Below are positions 26,401 to 37,799 of a DNA stretch of 64,000 nucleotides, in pieces. The translations under genes were made by a program, and so were the position numbers. How positions within the stretch are numbered: the stretch's first letter is position 1; each line of letters starts with the position of its first letter. The notes beneath the pieces were generated by a model, which saw nothing but the letters and a program-made list of their open reading frames with translations, made no database searches and was not told the DNA's origin. This DNA comes from Apus apus (lineage: Eukaryota > Chordata > Aves > Apodiformes > Apodidae), in the NCBI RefSeq assembly GCF_020740795.1, contig NC_067312.1, forward strand, positions 53,897,905 to 53,961,904, written 5' to 3'.

Positions 26401-29400
26401 TAGTCTTGTCAACCACTGTCTTCCCAGATACCACTGACTTCTCCTGATCTATTTCTTACATTGCATAATTTTTAATTTGCATGGGAGTACTATGTACGTT
26501 CTTTTTTTTTTCCATTCATTTTTTGCAGCTTTTTTCCCTGCCTTCCTTTTTCTCTTGAGTCAATGCCAGAGCTGATCTGTTGACTGACTGGAAGTTTTGA
26601 CTGCCAGTCAGTTATTGGAATTTTTTTTAATCACAAAAATGTTATATCAACATTAATTACTTGTTGTACTTAATTAATATGGTTTTTTATATGTATTATA
26701 CTTACCACAGGCAACCTTTGCATCTGGATCAACACTAAGATGAGCATCTAGAACAGCATCACTTATCTGATCACACATCTTATCTAGAAGAAAAAAAGGA
26801 CAGAGATAACATTTCTTATTTGTGATTTAAAAAAAAAAAAAAATCTTAATAAAATTTAATTTCCAGGGCGCAAGAGTCTTCTGTTTATACAGCATCTGCC
26901 AAGAGCAATTTTAGCAATTTATATATTCTGAGAGCTATGTCTTACCCTTTCTTCACTCCTCTCCTCCAGTCAATCCTAACTGACATTTTACTGCACAGGC
27001 CAGCAGCCTCCCAGGTGAGAGGACAATGACAAAGGCCTGCAAAGGCATCCTGAGATGTTAATTTCAGGAGAACAGAAGATACAATTAGTAACTTTGGAAT
27101 AAGTATTTAAGCCAAGACCTCTCTGTAGGGGTTTTGCATTCTTCCTCTATTTATTTTAAACTTTATATTGCATATTCTGTGTGAGTTACCTACTTTGATC
27201 CACATCTGGTAACTGTCAGAGGTCTGCACTTAGGGCAGTGTTTTACCACCCCTTCAATACTTCCAGCCGGGACCTCTGAGATCTCATGTGCCAGGGACGA
27301 TAAGCAGCATTGCTCTCCCTACAAACAGGTACGTCAGATGGAAGTCCACTCCTGCAGTTAACCACAACTATCCAGATCTGCATCTGCAAACTTTCTCTCG
27401 GGCACACGCATTAGCTACTCACAAGTTTTGGCAGTTATAGTTCTGAGTCTTGGTCTTTTTTTTTTTAAGGACAAAAGCACTGGAAGTTTTTACCTATGTT
27501 GTTGTTAGCAACTGTGACTTATTGTCAAAGTAAGGCCCAAGTATACCATATGTATTTGGTTTTTTAAAAGTTAATTAATAATTTAGGGGGCAAATTGAAA
27601 GTCTTTGTGTAATCAAGGTACATTAACTAAGTAAAAGCAATCCTTATTCATTCTTCAAATTACAGCTTTGAAAGGTTGTATATCTGCAGAACCAACTCGA
27701 AGAATATTAATTAAATCTCACTCACCATCATTACAAAAAAAAAAAAAAAGCTTTCTAAAATATGTACAGCTACAACTAAACAGCTGGATCTACTATACTT
27801 ACCCATGAGCCAGGTGCCTGTACTGTTTGCAACAACATGTATAATTATCTGTGTAATTGCCAGTCTAGAATAACTTCTCTTACAGGAGTATTGTTACATA
27901 TGTATATAGACTCAAAGGTCTAAAGAAGAAGGTAATGAAAAAGCATGACTGAATGTCCACCTTAAACTGCTCATTTACTTCTAAAGATAATCTGGTCTGG
28001 AAGTAAACAAACATCAGAATGAAATTATAAGGTAAGAATAGAGTTATTCTGTACTCCAAAAGATCTGTAATTCAATGTAAAATTTAAGTGCTAGTTCAAT
28101 TTCAGTATGAGAACTGTAGAGTGTTATCTTCCAGTGCAATATAAAAGCAAGGGAAAATGGAACATGCTAGCCTGTAGCTTTGAACAGATGAGCCATTGTG
28201 CCATCAATAGTACCTCACTCATATAGAAAATAAAAAAATACTCTAAAAGCAGAGCAGAAGTGCTAACAGTATATGTCTCTTTTACTCACGTGATGTTGTG
28301 GTTTGGGCCTAACATGACAAGAAAGAACCAGCCCTGTGGCCGCTCACTCAATCCCCACACACACACACACTCACTCTGGGATGAGGAGGACAAAGGCCAA
28401 CTAGAAAAGCTCATGGGTCGAGACAAAGGACAAGGAGGGTTCTTCACTGATGAAGGTCCTGGGCAAATCACGCAACTTGGGGAAAAATAATAATTTAATT
28501 TCACACTAATCAAACACACACAGGACACAGACAACACAAAGAGCAGGGCTTGCATATGTTACCCCACCCCTCCCTTCTTCCCAGGCCCAAATCACTTTGT
28601 TCTGATTTCTCTCCCTCCTTCCCCCCAGCGGCACAGGGGGACGGGATGGGGTTTAGAGTCAGTTCACAGGCTGGTGGTTCCTGCTGCTCCTTCCTCCTCA
28701 GGAAGAAGGACTCCTTACAGTCCTTCCCTGCTTCCCCAGGGGGTCCCTCCCATGGGAGAGAGTCCTCCACAAACCTCTCCTTCATGAGTCCTTCCCACAA
28801 GGTCTGGAGCTGCTCCAGCCTGGGCTTCCCACCGAGTCACAGGTGCTTTGGGAACAAACTGCCCTGGTGCCGGGGTCTTCCAAAGCTGTGTAATCAGAGT
28901 CCACAGGCAGCAAGTCCAAGTTCACCCCGCCTGGCACCTTCAGGGAATGTTCCACCATGTTCCTCCATGAGTTCACGGGGACAGCTGCCATCTCACCATG
29001 AGTTGCAAGGAAACTTCTGCTTGGGCACCTTGTTCCCCTTCTTCCTCACAGACTACGTGATCTTCACCCCAGCACTGCCTTTCACCTGTCCAGCTCAGCT
29101 CTTCTTTTTTAACTGCTAGCTCTGCTCAGGTCTTACATCAGTTCTTTTGTATGCCAATCGCAGAGGTGCATCTATTGTCCCTCAAATGGCTCCTTGGCTG
29201 GTTTTGGAGCAGGTGGAGCTTCTCAGTTTCATACCAGAGTCACCTCTGGGCATGACTGATTACCAAAAAACCCAACAAACCAAATCAGTACACACAGGCT
29301 ACAGTAATCTCTATGTCAGCATGGTATTTGCTTATAGAGGTGCATAGGTCTCTTCTTCACTGGCATGATTTTCAGAATTGGAATCAGCAATTTACACACA

Positions 29401-31093
29401 TTTATGTTTTGTTTCTAGTGTTTTCCACAATCAAGCTGAAACTAAACATTTAACTGTGCCCTTCATGAACATTTGCAAAATAAGTCCAACAAGTTAGGGG
29501 CTGGAAAAAAAAAACAACAAAACAAATACAAAAGGCAACTTCACAGATGTAAAGCCTGTCTTCAGCTGTTTGTGCTGTATTTATTTCCAGCACAAGGATT
29601 ATAATACTGAATTTTCTTGCTGGCATATTTACTCAGAGAATCCAAATCCTGGTCAGTTACTTAAGTTATATTGCACCTTCACTGATAAAAGTTGACCATC
29701 ATTTGAAGAGACAATGATATAAGATGAAAGATAGAAATATTATATGGTCATAATTTCAGATCCAGAAATCACTTCTGCAATCAAGGCTAAAATCCGTAAT
29801 GCCAGGTTCCAAAGTTTACCTGGCAAGTCTGTCAAAAACCCTGAGGCAAACTACATCCTGAAGACTGTGAAACTGGTTCACACCAGAGGATTTGATGCTC
29901 AAGCAGGAAAAGCATAACCTGGAATAAGTGATAACTTTGACTACCTTCAGCTACTTGCACCATTACATCAGAGAGTGCAGTGTTTTAAATCAAAAAAGTG
30001 GTTTTGATGGTTCAGGATATGATGCTATATGCTGCAGTGGTTTTGCAGCTGCTGGACTGTTCGCTAGGGGCTGAGCAGACAGCCTAATGTCACTGGTCTC
30101 ATACTGTGCAGTTCCCACCAGATGAATTAGAATCCTGAGAACACAGACACACAAGAAAAACTCAGTTGCAAACCTTCAGTGTTTGATACCACCTTCATTT
30201 TCTCACTATTAGTTTTGTCTTTCCTTCTATAGAAAAAAGAAAGAGGTAATACTATTTTTAGTCTTCATGTTATAATGTTCCACTTGAATGTTCTGCCATG
30301 AAAGGAATTGTTTCTATCTTTATGTTAAATGTAAGTCACTAGTATGTGTGCTGGACACCTTCTAGTCCAACAGTTAACATGGCTTCTTGGTATGTACCTT
30401 GTGTAAACAAAGCAGTGTGAATAATAGCTGAGTGTAATGAACAGCATTTAGAGCTGGAGTATTGTCTTGCAGTCCCAGAGCTGGAAAACACAATGGCTTT
30501 GTACAGCCTACAGTTTATGTAAACTTGAGTTACAGAGAGTAACATGACATACATGACATGACATGACATGACATACAGCAGCATCTGGAATGCAGCTCTG
30601 ATGAAAATAAATACTTATCACTTCAAGTGTTTCAGAGATTCAGAGTTGAATGATCACCTATAATAAACATGTGCATAAGGTTTATTGTTGTTTATTGTTG
30701 TTTATTTTTTCTATTACAGAATTAAAAATGAAATTGTTACTCTAGTATTTGTGGTAACTCCAAGCCTACCTTTAGAACACTTCTCCATGCTTTTCCCTCT
30801 CAAGCAAAAGTTTAGTTGTCTATACCAGATTATACTGCATACTAAACAAATAAGACAAATTCTTGCCAAGCAAAAAAAGGCGCTACTCTGAAGTCTATTC
30901 AAAACAATTAATTGGCTCTTTCTGTTCTCCACTGGGAGAGATAGGACTAGCTATAATCAGACAGCATTCTTCAGGGCAAGTATTAATAAAAGGAAAGATT
31001 AAATCAGCACTTTTACTTACCAGAATGTCCTTCAGCAACAGATTCTGAGGTAAAAAGAAATAGTTTTTCTTTTTTTGAGGTATGGATGGACAT
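11356..31093 (-). CDS. Methionine adenosyltransferase-like gene, 9 coding exons, 389 aa (third MAT paralogue)
   Basis: This gene should make S-adenosylmethionine from methionine and ATP in the cytosol. The nine coding exons total 1170 nt and join in frame: 389 codons plus TAA, against about 395 in MAT1A and MAT2A. All junctions have GT and AG, and the phases agree. Visible motifs are the ESVAEGH methionine/ATP segment (about residues 17-23), [12 protein letters not shown] (125-136), PDGKTQ (172-177), GGGAFSGKD (272-280), [12 protein letters not shown] (about 283-294) and the C-terminal YGHFGRE. The start at 31091-31093 is the first ATG after an in-frame stop, and the N-terminus is short. The oddity is GHSDK where the family has GHPDK. 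Other positions differ throughout from both MAT1A and MAT2A, as I know them, so I read it as a separate paralogue and give no symbol. Whether it is active is unknown. Confidence 0.92.
13008..13067. repeat. Inverted repeat with 15-bp perfect arms
   Basis: The arms TATATGCTGAGAGTA (13008-13022) and its exact reverse complement (13053-13067) are separated by 30 bp, with imperfect extension outwards. It lies in the intron between MAT-like exons 8 and 9. Confidence 0.8.
13931..14064 (-). CDS. MAT-like exon 8
   Basis: It has 44 codons plus two bases, from [14 protein letters not shown] to FDLRLGAII. The acceptor is TTTTACAG and the donor AG|GTTTGC. The usual Pro of DLRPG is Leu here. Confidence 0.93.
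14421..14447. repeat. (TTTTG)n microsatellite
   Basis: About five copies of TTTTG lie in the same MAT-like gene, in the intron between exons 7 and 8. Confidence 0.85.
14864..15063 (-). mobile_element. CR1 LINE 3' end, reversed
   Basis: Reading plus, the sequence begins with the reversed CR1 tail (ATCACAGAATGGTTTGAG, then GGGACCTTAAAGATCATCTA). It continues with the reversed upstream CR1 3' region (CCAACCTGCCCTTGAACACT). It is only about 200 bp long, lies in a MAT-like intron, and is non-coding. Confidence 0.9.
16010..16192 (-). CDS. MAT-like exon 7
   Basis: It has 61 codons from [17 protein letters not shown] to CKRVLIQ and is strongly conserved. It holds [21 protein letters not shown] and AKSLVKAG, with the ATP and phosphate-binding Asp, Lys and Arg residues intact. 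The acceptor is TCTTCTAG and the donor GTAAGAG. Confidence 0.96.
16560..18510 (+). mobile_element. CR1 LINE, 5'-truncated, about 1.95 kb, decayed RT
   Basis: The plus strand shows the avian CR1 second reading frame from the linker after the endonuclease, through reverse transcriptase, to the 3' end. Recognisable parts are [19 protein letters not shown] (about 17.15-17.2 kb), [12 protein letters not shown], and the catalytic block reading FPDDTKL in place of FADDTKL (about 17.63 kb). Several stops and frameshifts break the frame. The 3' end (18.3-18.5 kb) has the typical CR1 terminal sequence. It sits in the MAT-like intron between exons 6 and 7, opposite to the gene. Confidence 0.95.
19332..19550 (-). 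CDS. MAT-like exon 6
   Basis: It has 73 codons from [19 protein letters not shown] to EKFVEGGPK, in phase 0 at both ends. The acceptor is CTCTCCAG and the donor GTATGG. By eye this is one of the less conserved exons. It keeps HTLVISV and [11 protein letters not shown]. Confidence 0.94.
20678..21752 (+). mobile_element. Probable solo LTR, about 1.08 kb, in MAT-like intron
   Basis: The segment begins TGTGGAGAACCAGCC and ends GGACCGCAACA. It is bordered by GTATT on the left and GTATC on the right, a near-perfect 5-bp target duplication. Inside is a TATA-like AGATAAAAGGG near 21.02 kb, then a GC-rich part. No viral genes are attached, so it looks like a recombined solo LTR between exons 5 and 6. 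The strand is inferred from the TATA-like site. I cannot name its family. Confidence 0.7.
21891..22034 (-). CDS. MAT-like exon 5
   Basis: It has 48 codons from [14 protein letters not shown] to RPDGKTQ, in phase 0 at both ends. The acceptor is CCAATGCAG. The donor is CAG|GTTCGT, a weaker GT site, but it joins exactly to the VTMEYK start of exon 6, as in other MAT genes. Confidence 0.9.
22652..22764 (-). CDS. MAT-like exon 4
   Basis: It encodes [15 protein letters not shown] to DDDIGAGDQ. The acceptor is CTTCACTAG and the donor GTAATG. It covers the gating-loop region, which differs from MAT1A and MAT2A ([15 protein letters not shown]), then the conserved DIGAGDQ. Confidence 0.94.
23648..23770 (-). 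CDS. MAT-like exon 3
   Basis: It encodes [16 protein letters not shown] through IGYDDSSK, with a split Glu at the start and a split Gly at the end. The acceptor is TTCTGCAG and the donor GTGAGTG. The CGEITS stretch carries the conserved Glu of the active site, with Cys as in MAT1A rather than Ala as in MAT2A. Confidence 0.94.
26213..26234. repeat. 22-bp perfect palindrome
   Basis: AACGAACAGTG followed by its exact reverse complement, with no loop. It lies about 480 bp from exon 2 of the MAT-like gene, in the intron between exons 2 and 3. Confidence 0.9.
26706..26783 (-). CDS. MAT-like exon 2
   Basis: It encodes 25 full codons ([15 protein letters not shown] to DAKVAC) with split codons at both ends. 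The acceptor is TTCTTCTAG and the donor is G|GTAAG. It continues the Asp of the GH(S)DK motif across the junction. Confidence 0.93.
28294..29292 (-). mobile_element. ERVL-type avian LTR, about 1.0 kb, in MAT-like intron 1
   Basis: On the plus strand it starts TGTTGTGGTTTGGGCC and holds the GCCGCTCACTCA and CTCATGGGTCGAGA blocks typical of a very common avian LTR. It ends AAATCAGTACA. The transcription sense appears to be minus, with an ATTAAA polyadenylation-type signal near 28.49 kb. No internal genes flank it, so it is a solo LTR or fragment. I found no clear target duplication. Confidence 0.82.
30543..30576. repeat. Short (TGACA)n microsatellite
   Basis: ATGACATACATGACATGACA continues for about 34 bp, in MAT-like intron 1, about 450 bp from exon 1. 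Confidence 0.8.
31021..31093 (-). CDS. MAT-like exon 1 (coding part)
   Basis: It encodes 24 codons plus one base, starting [10 protein letters not shown] and ending SVAEGHS, with donor G|GTAAG at 31020-31019. An in-frame TAA five codons upstream (31106-31108) fixes this ATG as the first possible start in the exon. The 5' UTR and any non-coding leader exon are not defined. The last full codon is TCT (Ser) where the family has Pro. Confidence 0.85.
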
Positions 31094-34000
31094 GTCTTGG
31101 TATCTTTAGTGAGTCTGCAAATGAGAAAGACCCAAAGCAACTGGACTACAGAACAAGCACAAGCAGAATGTGTGTGGAAAGGTTTATGTTTGCATGCAAT
31201 AGCTGATGTAATTTCTTCTGTATATTTGCTCCTCAGAAGTTCAATAGATTAAGACTTATCTGTGTGGCTTTTACAATGCACTGCTATAGAAACGCCTTTC
31301 AGAGGACTTTCGTGTTTGATCGACCTTTGTCCTGCTAAACTCTGCAGAGGCATTATCATGTGAAAGGTCCACAGAGCTAAGTCAGAAATCAGTGTTTTTG
31401 CACACTTCAAGCCTGCATCCTTACTCTTTCTTTTAAAAGCAAATAAAAAGCACTTCAAAATAGTAACACAGCACAGAGATTTAATCTGAACTTGTAAGGG
31501 CAAATGACACTTTTTTTAAGGCATAATATCAATACATTGTACTCAGCTGCAGTTGTGAGCTGTGCAGAAACATCTGTCTTTATGTGAGAACAGATATTTG
31601 TAACAACAGGTTGCTCAGAGAGGTTTTGGAGACATTCAAAACCCCCTGGATGTGTTCTTGTGTAACTTAACTCTAGCGGATCCTGCTCTGGTTAGTATCC
31701 AAACTAAGTGAAGAAGTGCTGCCCCTTTGGAGCACCATGCCTTTGGCCTTTTCAGAAGGCAGGGCAACAGTGCACTGGAGCACCCCAGTACAGCACCGTG
31801 TTGCTAAACTGCCTAGAAGGACAAGAGGTGCATCTGGTCTTAAAAACTCTTGTCCTGTTGAACAGCTCTACACTGCTGCAATACCTTATTTTGAGCTCAG
31901 CTTCTCTAAATCAGTAGTCATTTCTGAAAATGTTGCTCCATAACCTAAGCACATTAAACAGTAGCAGGAGTGGTACTGAGATGCAGGTACAATTTCAGCT
32001 ACAACTAGAGGCATTATCACTAACCATCACAAGGAAACCATATCCCATACCAGGCCCCTAGCACGGGATTTGTGCTTGTTCTGCAAAGAAGTCTTAACTT
32101 CTAGGAAGCAATGTGCCTTTGCTTTAGGACACTTCCCAGTAGTCAGGTATGTGAGGTAATAATAGAATAATGAAGGCGAATCACTAAGAGAAATGAGTCA
32201 AAACCAACCCTCAAAAAAAGAAAAGCAAAACAATATTTGAGCTGCAAGAATTTCTGGCAAAGGCACTGTCTAACTGTGGTAACGAGTGTGCTACAGTAGG
32301 CCAGACTCTCTTGGTGAAAACCACCACTCTACAAAGTGATACAACAACAGGTAACTTGGAGGAAAGAGACAATTTTCACCCCTTTTAGTTTTGCCTCTTT
32401 TTTCCCTTAATCTTAGGAACAAAATTTTTCAGCACACAACATCACATAACACCAGTTCTCAGAGCACAATGATTGCTTAAATGTCTATGAAGGAGAGCAA
32501 TAAAGAGGAATACACAGTTAATTATTAACAAAAATGCCCTATGTAATGTATTAATTCATCTATTTTGTTGCCTTTCTTTATCCTAAGTATTTATTATGTT
32601 AAATACAAGATTAAACTAGTCATACAGAGATTTTTTGTGCCAGGAGGTTTTTCAATTCTGTGCAATAAATGCATTTTGAACTGAAGTTACATATTCCATT
32701 AAACAGTTCATACAAAGCACTGGAAAAAATTCATATGAAGAATTTCCAACTCCTCCATCATGAATTCATATTATGCTACATTCTATAATACCTGTGGTTC
32801 ACATTGCTTCTTATACACTATTCTCATTCAACATATGCTATTCAGCATGTTTTCTAATGTAGGCTGTACATATACTGCACCTCCAGCCTTGAATGTAAAG
32901 GAAAAAAACACAACAACCTGAGAACAGTCATCCTTTGTGAGAAACAAACAAAAAAGAATAATAATGAAACATAATACTAAAAAAATGGGGGCAAGAGGCA
33001 TGACAGCAGAGGGAAGAGTAGCCAGGGCACGAAAGATGTGAAGGCAGGAGGATGCTGAAGAACAAGGAGGCACAAGATAAGTGCTGAGCTACAACTCAGC
33101 TACAGGTGAGAGACACCCATGCAGGGGCAGACATGCAAAAGGAGACACAGGCTATGCCTCCATGGGCAGACAGGGGAGAAGCCCATGTCAGCGGAGTGAA
33201 GGCAGAAACAAGGAGGAGCAAAAGAAAAGCCATCACAACACATTGAGCCCAATCTTGTGCTCCCCATCAGTTCACCCAAGGGCCTGAGGCCAGCAACTGG
33301 GGAGGAGAGCTGTCCAGAGGGAAGTTGGATTGTTTTCCCTAAGTGGTCTTTTGTCTTTATTTTTCAGTACTAGAATCAGTATTTCCAAGTTTGTTAATTG
33401 GCAATAAATTAAGTCGAATTCTCTGTAACAAAACTGTTCCGTTGCTTAGGACAGTGAGGTTGTGTTTTACAAGTAAGCGGTCATAGCCAAGATTTATCAG
33501 TGATCAATTAGTTCAAGCAATATCAATTGCTCCTGTAAGAGTAATGTTTTCCTTTGCCTTCTTCACTGATGCTTCCTAACCAGGGGAAAAAAAACAGCAT
33601 TGGTGTCACCAGATTCAGAAAGCTGCTAAGGAAAATGGAGAGATTAACTGGGAGACCTTTTAAAAATGGGATCACTTCGACAGAACTTTGAATATTGCTC
33701 TATATGCCAGGACCACATGAAAAAAAGTTCTGTTGGAGCCACAAAACTGTATTGTTGCAACTGAAGTCCATGCTGGTATTTCACATGCCAGTTGGTCAAG
33801 GGCCTTATCTCAGAGCTGGAGGCAGATGTCATCAGAGAAATCTAGAAAGATCTTGTGCTCCTGAGATTCCCCCAGGAAAAGGTAGCCTGTCATAGCGGCA
33901 CATGTTGAACCAAACTAAGAACAAGAACTTGACTGTTGTTTCTGTCAGTGTCCATACTGCTTTTAGTACAGCTCCCACACCCACAGCACAGGCCCCTGGC

Positions 34001-37000
34001 AGGTAGTGCTGTTGTAAACACCTCGCAGGCACACACTTTGGGGTGTGGTGTGAGACAGGGACTGTGCCCCAGAGGAGCTATGGGCAAGGCTATCCTGAAT
34101 AAGAGCAATGTCTAACAATCAGAACGAAAAAATGGACCCTGCCCTTCTTTTTATTCTGCAGTATGTAGTCAAATATAAATACTGTGCACTCCACAGTAGC
34201 ATTGCAAACATTAAAGCTGCATTGATTTGATTTAATACTTAGAAATCTCATTAAACTAGTTTAAGTTTTATTTGCCTTACACTACCCAGAGCTAATAATA
34301 TTCCATTATGAACAGTGAAAAAGGCTTTATCAGGTTAAAGTGTTGTATCTTACTTTCTCTTGCATAAGATACAAAAACCCCTCATCTGCAGGAGAATTAT
34401 TAAAATGGGTTTAATATGAAACACATGATGCCAAGAGACAAGGAAGAGATGCGCAAGACTAACAACAATTAGTATTAAAGTAAGTGCCCATGCTTCATCT
34501 TATTTTTAAAAACTGGAAAATATAGCCAACTTCACTATTTTTAATGTAATGCACAGGATCCTGGTTGTATCTATAGTTGCAAACTGGTCAGCTTGAACAA
34601 AGCAAATAGACTGATCATTTTTCATCATTTTTATTTTCATTCGATTGCATTTCCTGGCTCTCAGAAAATCCTGTCCCAGCAGTGAAACAGTTTTACTCCA
34701 AATATTATGCATAGTTATCTGTTATTAATGAAAATAATATATTTTCTGATTTTCTTCTGAGTGTAAATTATTTTAATGAGCTGCATATTCTTTCTGAAAA
34801 TCTACATTTTGTACTAAATAAAGAGAGCTGTGATTCAGAAATAAAATGCCTGCAGACTATACTTCTCCCTGCTAAATTATTCAAAGTTGATGCCATGGCA
34901 ATGGATACATGCCTGCCTATTATTCAGCATGATTAAAATATTTTCGCAGGTGGGCCCCTAACCTAATTTACTCACTTCAGCCCAGGTATTACAAACCACA
35001 TTTCCCTGCATTGTAAATATCTGTTCTTTCATATGTTCTGCTGTTAGAAGATGTTCTTTTGCCAGTCTTCGCAGAAGATTTTGCTGAAAAGGTGCAGTTT
35101 GTCTTTTTAATTATTCCTTCTCTATGATAATTATTTCAGAACTATTCCTTGTGGTCTGAATCTGGATTTGATATTCTAGTTAAAAAAATAAGTTTTAAAA
35201 AATAATAATTAAATTATTTTATGCAGATGCCCCATTGCAATAGGGTGTCCAAGAAGGAATTTTGCATCCACCCCACCATCAAGAATCACTCAAAAATCAA
35301 AGAAACAATTTACTACCCATTCACCCTCCACTGATTATAAACCTCAATGACCTCAAAGAGGATGAAGAAGACCATGAAGAGGAAGAGAGATGTAAATAGT
35401 TATTTTCTGTCTTTTAACAAGTAATTAGAATAGGGTTTTTTACTCTAGCAATGTACTTCACAACTGATTTACTGTAATTACCATTACAGTTTTAGAAAAA
35501 CATTGTTGACAAGCTTTTAAAATACTTCCCAGCTACCCTTCAAAATAGTAGAACTGGTAGTCCCCAGATTTGACTTTAGAAAAGGATTTCTTCCCCCTGT
35601 GACATACATGTAAGTTGGATGCAACTTTTTGCTTCTCAGTCGCTACAAGGATGTACTTGCGTTAAAGCAGATGTTTGTAGGGTTAAACTGTAAGCCCTAA
35701 GAACAGTATTCATTAAGATTTTCTAACTCTTAATCAGAAGCTTTCTGAGACAGCTCTGGTCAAAGCAACTGTACGAATTCAAAGTAGTGTTGGTCTTTGT
35801 GTTTATAGCTAATTTTTTTGTTCCTGTTTTTTTTTTTTCTCATCATTCTTGTAATTGTTTAGCCACCTTGATAGCAGGAATTAATTTCTCTGTCCAACAA
35901 AGAGGGATCAATGCAACGATGTGCTGATGTGCACTAACGTACTGATCACCAATTTTTACACAATCTTTGATGTGTCTTTGGAAATATTTAACAAACCTCT
36001 CAAAAGTCCACCTGAATATTTTGTTTTTGTTTTATTCTAAATGTTGACAGCAATAATAGTAGATTTGCAGTGGAATTTCAGTTTCCTTTCCAGAAACATT
36101 TCTTGTTCAATTATGGTCATCCCGGCAGGGCATGGAGGAATGACATTCCTTTGCATGGTATTTTTCAATGACTAGGGTTTCACTGGATTTATTATTATTT
36201 TCATTACTTGGTATTATTTTTCATGTTGAAAAAAAACAAGGGCTTGGACCTTACTCAAGCTTCTGTTACTGATTTAAATGTAGTGTACATTTTGGAGTTT
36301 ATATTATTATTTTTTGCACATTGTTTACATTGGAATGAGGACTGAATTAATTCTTCCTGCCACCCATGCAGGACAGTATTTTTTCCTTCATCATTTTTCC
36401 ATCTTTGAAACACTCTCCTGCCTGCTTGATGGTACGTGCTATGTCATAAACTTAAGGTGGGATTCTGAACCTTGTATCTTTCATTTTGGTAATTTGTTTC
36501 AGGTGTAACCATAATTTTACAAATTTCACTTTATTTTTAACATGCTAATATAGCTTCACACAATCTAGCACATAATTTGGGGTTTATTTGCCTTTCTACT
36601 TTCCATTTCTATGGTAAATCTGGGAAATTGTGTTTTTTCATCTGTCACTTCATCAACAGATTTAGTGGTAAATAACTGAAATAATTCTAAATTAAGCAAG
36701 TGCTCCTGTCTTGCTAATTTCAGTCATCTTTCTTGAGCTGTGCTGAATCTCCAGCTTGAGGTGCCTCCCTGCCTTAATTTCCAATAAAAGGAAGTTCCGT
36801 CAGACAGAGTAATCCCTACTTTAAGATGAGTAAAGTTAAGCTAAATGAATCCCAACATCACTGCTTCATCTCAGGGACGAGTCATTGTGAGTTTTAGATT
36901 TTTTTTTTTTGATGTTGGCTTAGATTAAATGTGAGCAGATTGGTATAGAGATTACAAAGAGGATGTTTTTAACACGAGGGAAGTATATTATCAAATTTTC

Positions 37001-37084
37001 GCATTAAAAATAATTTAAAAACGAAGTGATCTGCATTTATGTCATAAGAACAGTCATCATTTTTGCCACCTTTCCTTTCAGCAG
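31094..37084. other. Gene-poor region upstream of the MAT-like gene
   Basis: The first part would hold the MAT-like promoter, but there is no CpG island and I could not place a TATA box with confidence. The remainder is AT-rich and I recognise no exon or RNA gene. Apart from the CR1 relic near 31.6 kb I see no clear element. Confidence 0.5.
31603..31695 (+). mobile_element. CR1 3'-end fragment
   Basis: About 90 bp matching the conserved CR1 3' region (GTTGCTCAGAGAGGTTTTGG, then CCCCCTGGATGTGTTC, then CGGATCCTGCTCTGG). It is a short relic upstream of the MAT-like gene. Confidence 0.75.
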
Positions 37085-37268
37085 TGTGTGAGCCATATGG
37101 TGGGAAATGCACCAAACAAAAGAATCACCTTGACTGAACAACACCGTTTGACTCAGGTCTGACAACGCTCTTGATCCCCTCCCCCTCCCACCCAGGAAGG
37201 GAAGGAGAGAGAAAAAGAGACTTGGCTGGATTGAAAACTAAACCACACAGCTTTAATTAAACACTAAT

Positions 37269-37778
37269 TGTAATTGGCAATAATCAGCCAGAAAAAGAAC
37301 TTAGAAATTAATTCATTAATTTGAGATAAATGAACAAACAGTGCTGGGCGGCCAGCGAGTCTGTGCTCTGCCAGTGGCGTCCAAGCAGCTCCGCGTGAGG
37401 TCCTTTTTATACAGTTCTTTTTCCCGCCGTTTCGGGGGGTCCACCCCTCTCTCGGCCTCTTCCCGCCGTTTCGGGGGGTCCACCCCTCTCTCGGAAAATT
37501 CCATTCTCTGCGTTGTTGCCGCTACTCTCTGGGACTTGCACAGTCAATCACAATGTTATATAACTTATGGTTCTATACACCAAGGTTATATAACTTATAG
37601 TTCTATCTACCTGATATGGCTGTCAGCATTTAGCATGACATAACAAGGTATAACTTCCAACATTAACCATTATATAACAGAACATAACTACAAACATTTA
37701 ATAAGCTTTGCAGCTTAACACTCAATCACATACATTCACATTTGATTAGCAAATTAATTTTATGATTCACCTATAACA
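37269..37778 (-). repeat. 3' LTR of the ERV
   Basis: On the plus strand it reads TGTAATTGGCAATAATC to CCTATAACA. It has TATAAAAAGG on the minus strand near 37402-37411. It carries two copies of the TTCGGGGGGTCCACCCCT motif unit, one fewer than the 5' LTR. Confidence 0.92.
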
Positions 37779-37798
37779 AACTCCCCCCTTTTCTTTTT
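37779..37798 (-). other. Polypurine tract of the ERV
   Basis: On the minus strand AAAAAGAAAAGGGGGGAG lies directly before the 3' LTR, where plus-strand DNA synthesis is primed. Confidence 0.85.
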
Positions 37799-37799
37799 A

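Noticed and set aside
11356-31093. MAT-like locus as a pseudogene
   Set aside because: All nine exons are open, in phase and spliced with GT/AG. The single Ser for Pro change does not break the frame.
35220-35400. Lys/Met-rich short frame resembling a retrocopied gene end
   Set aside because: It is too short, stops break it and no protein is recognised.
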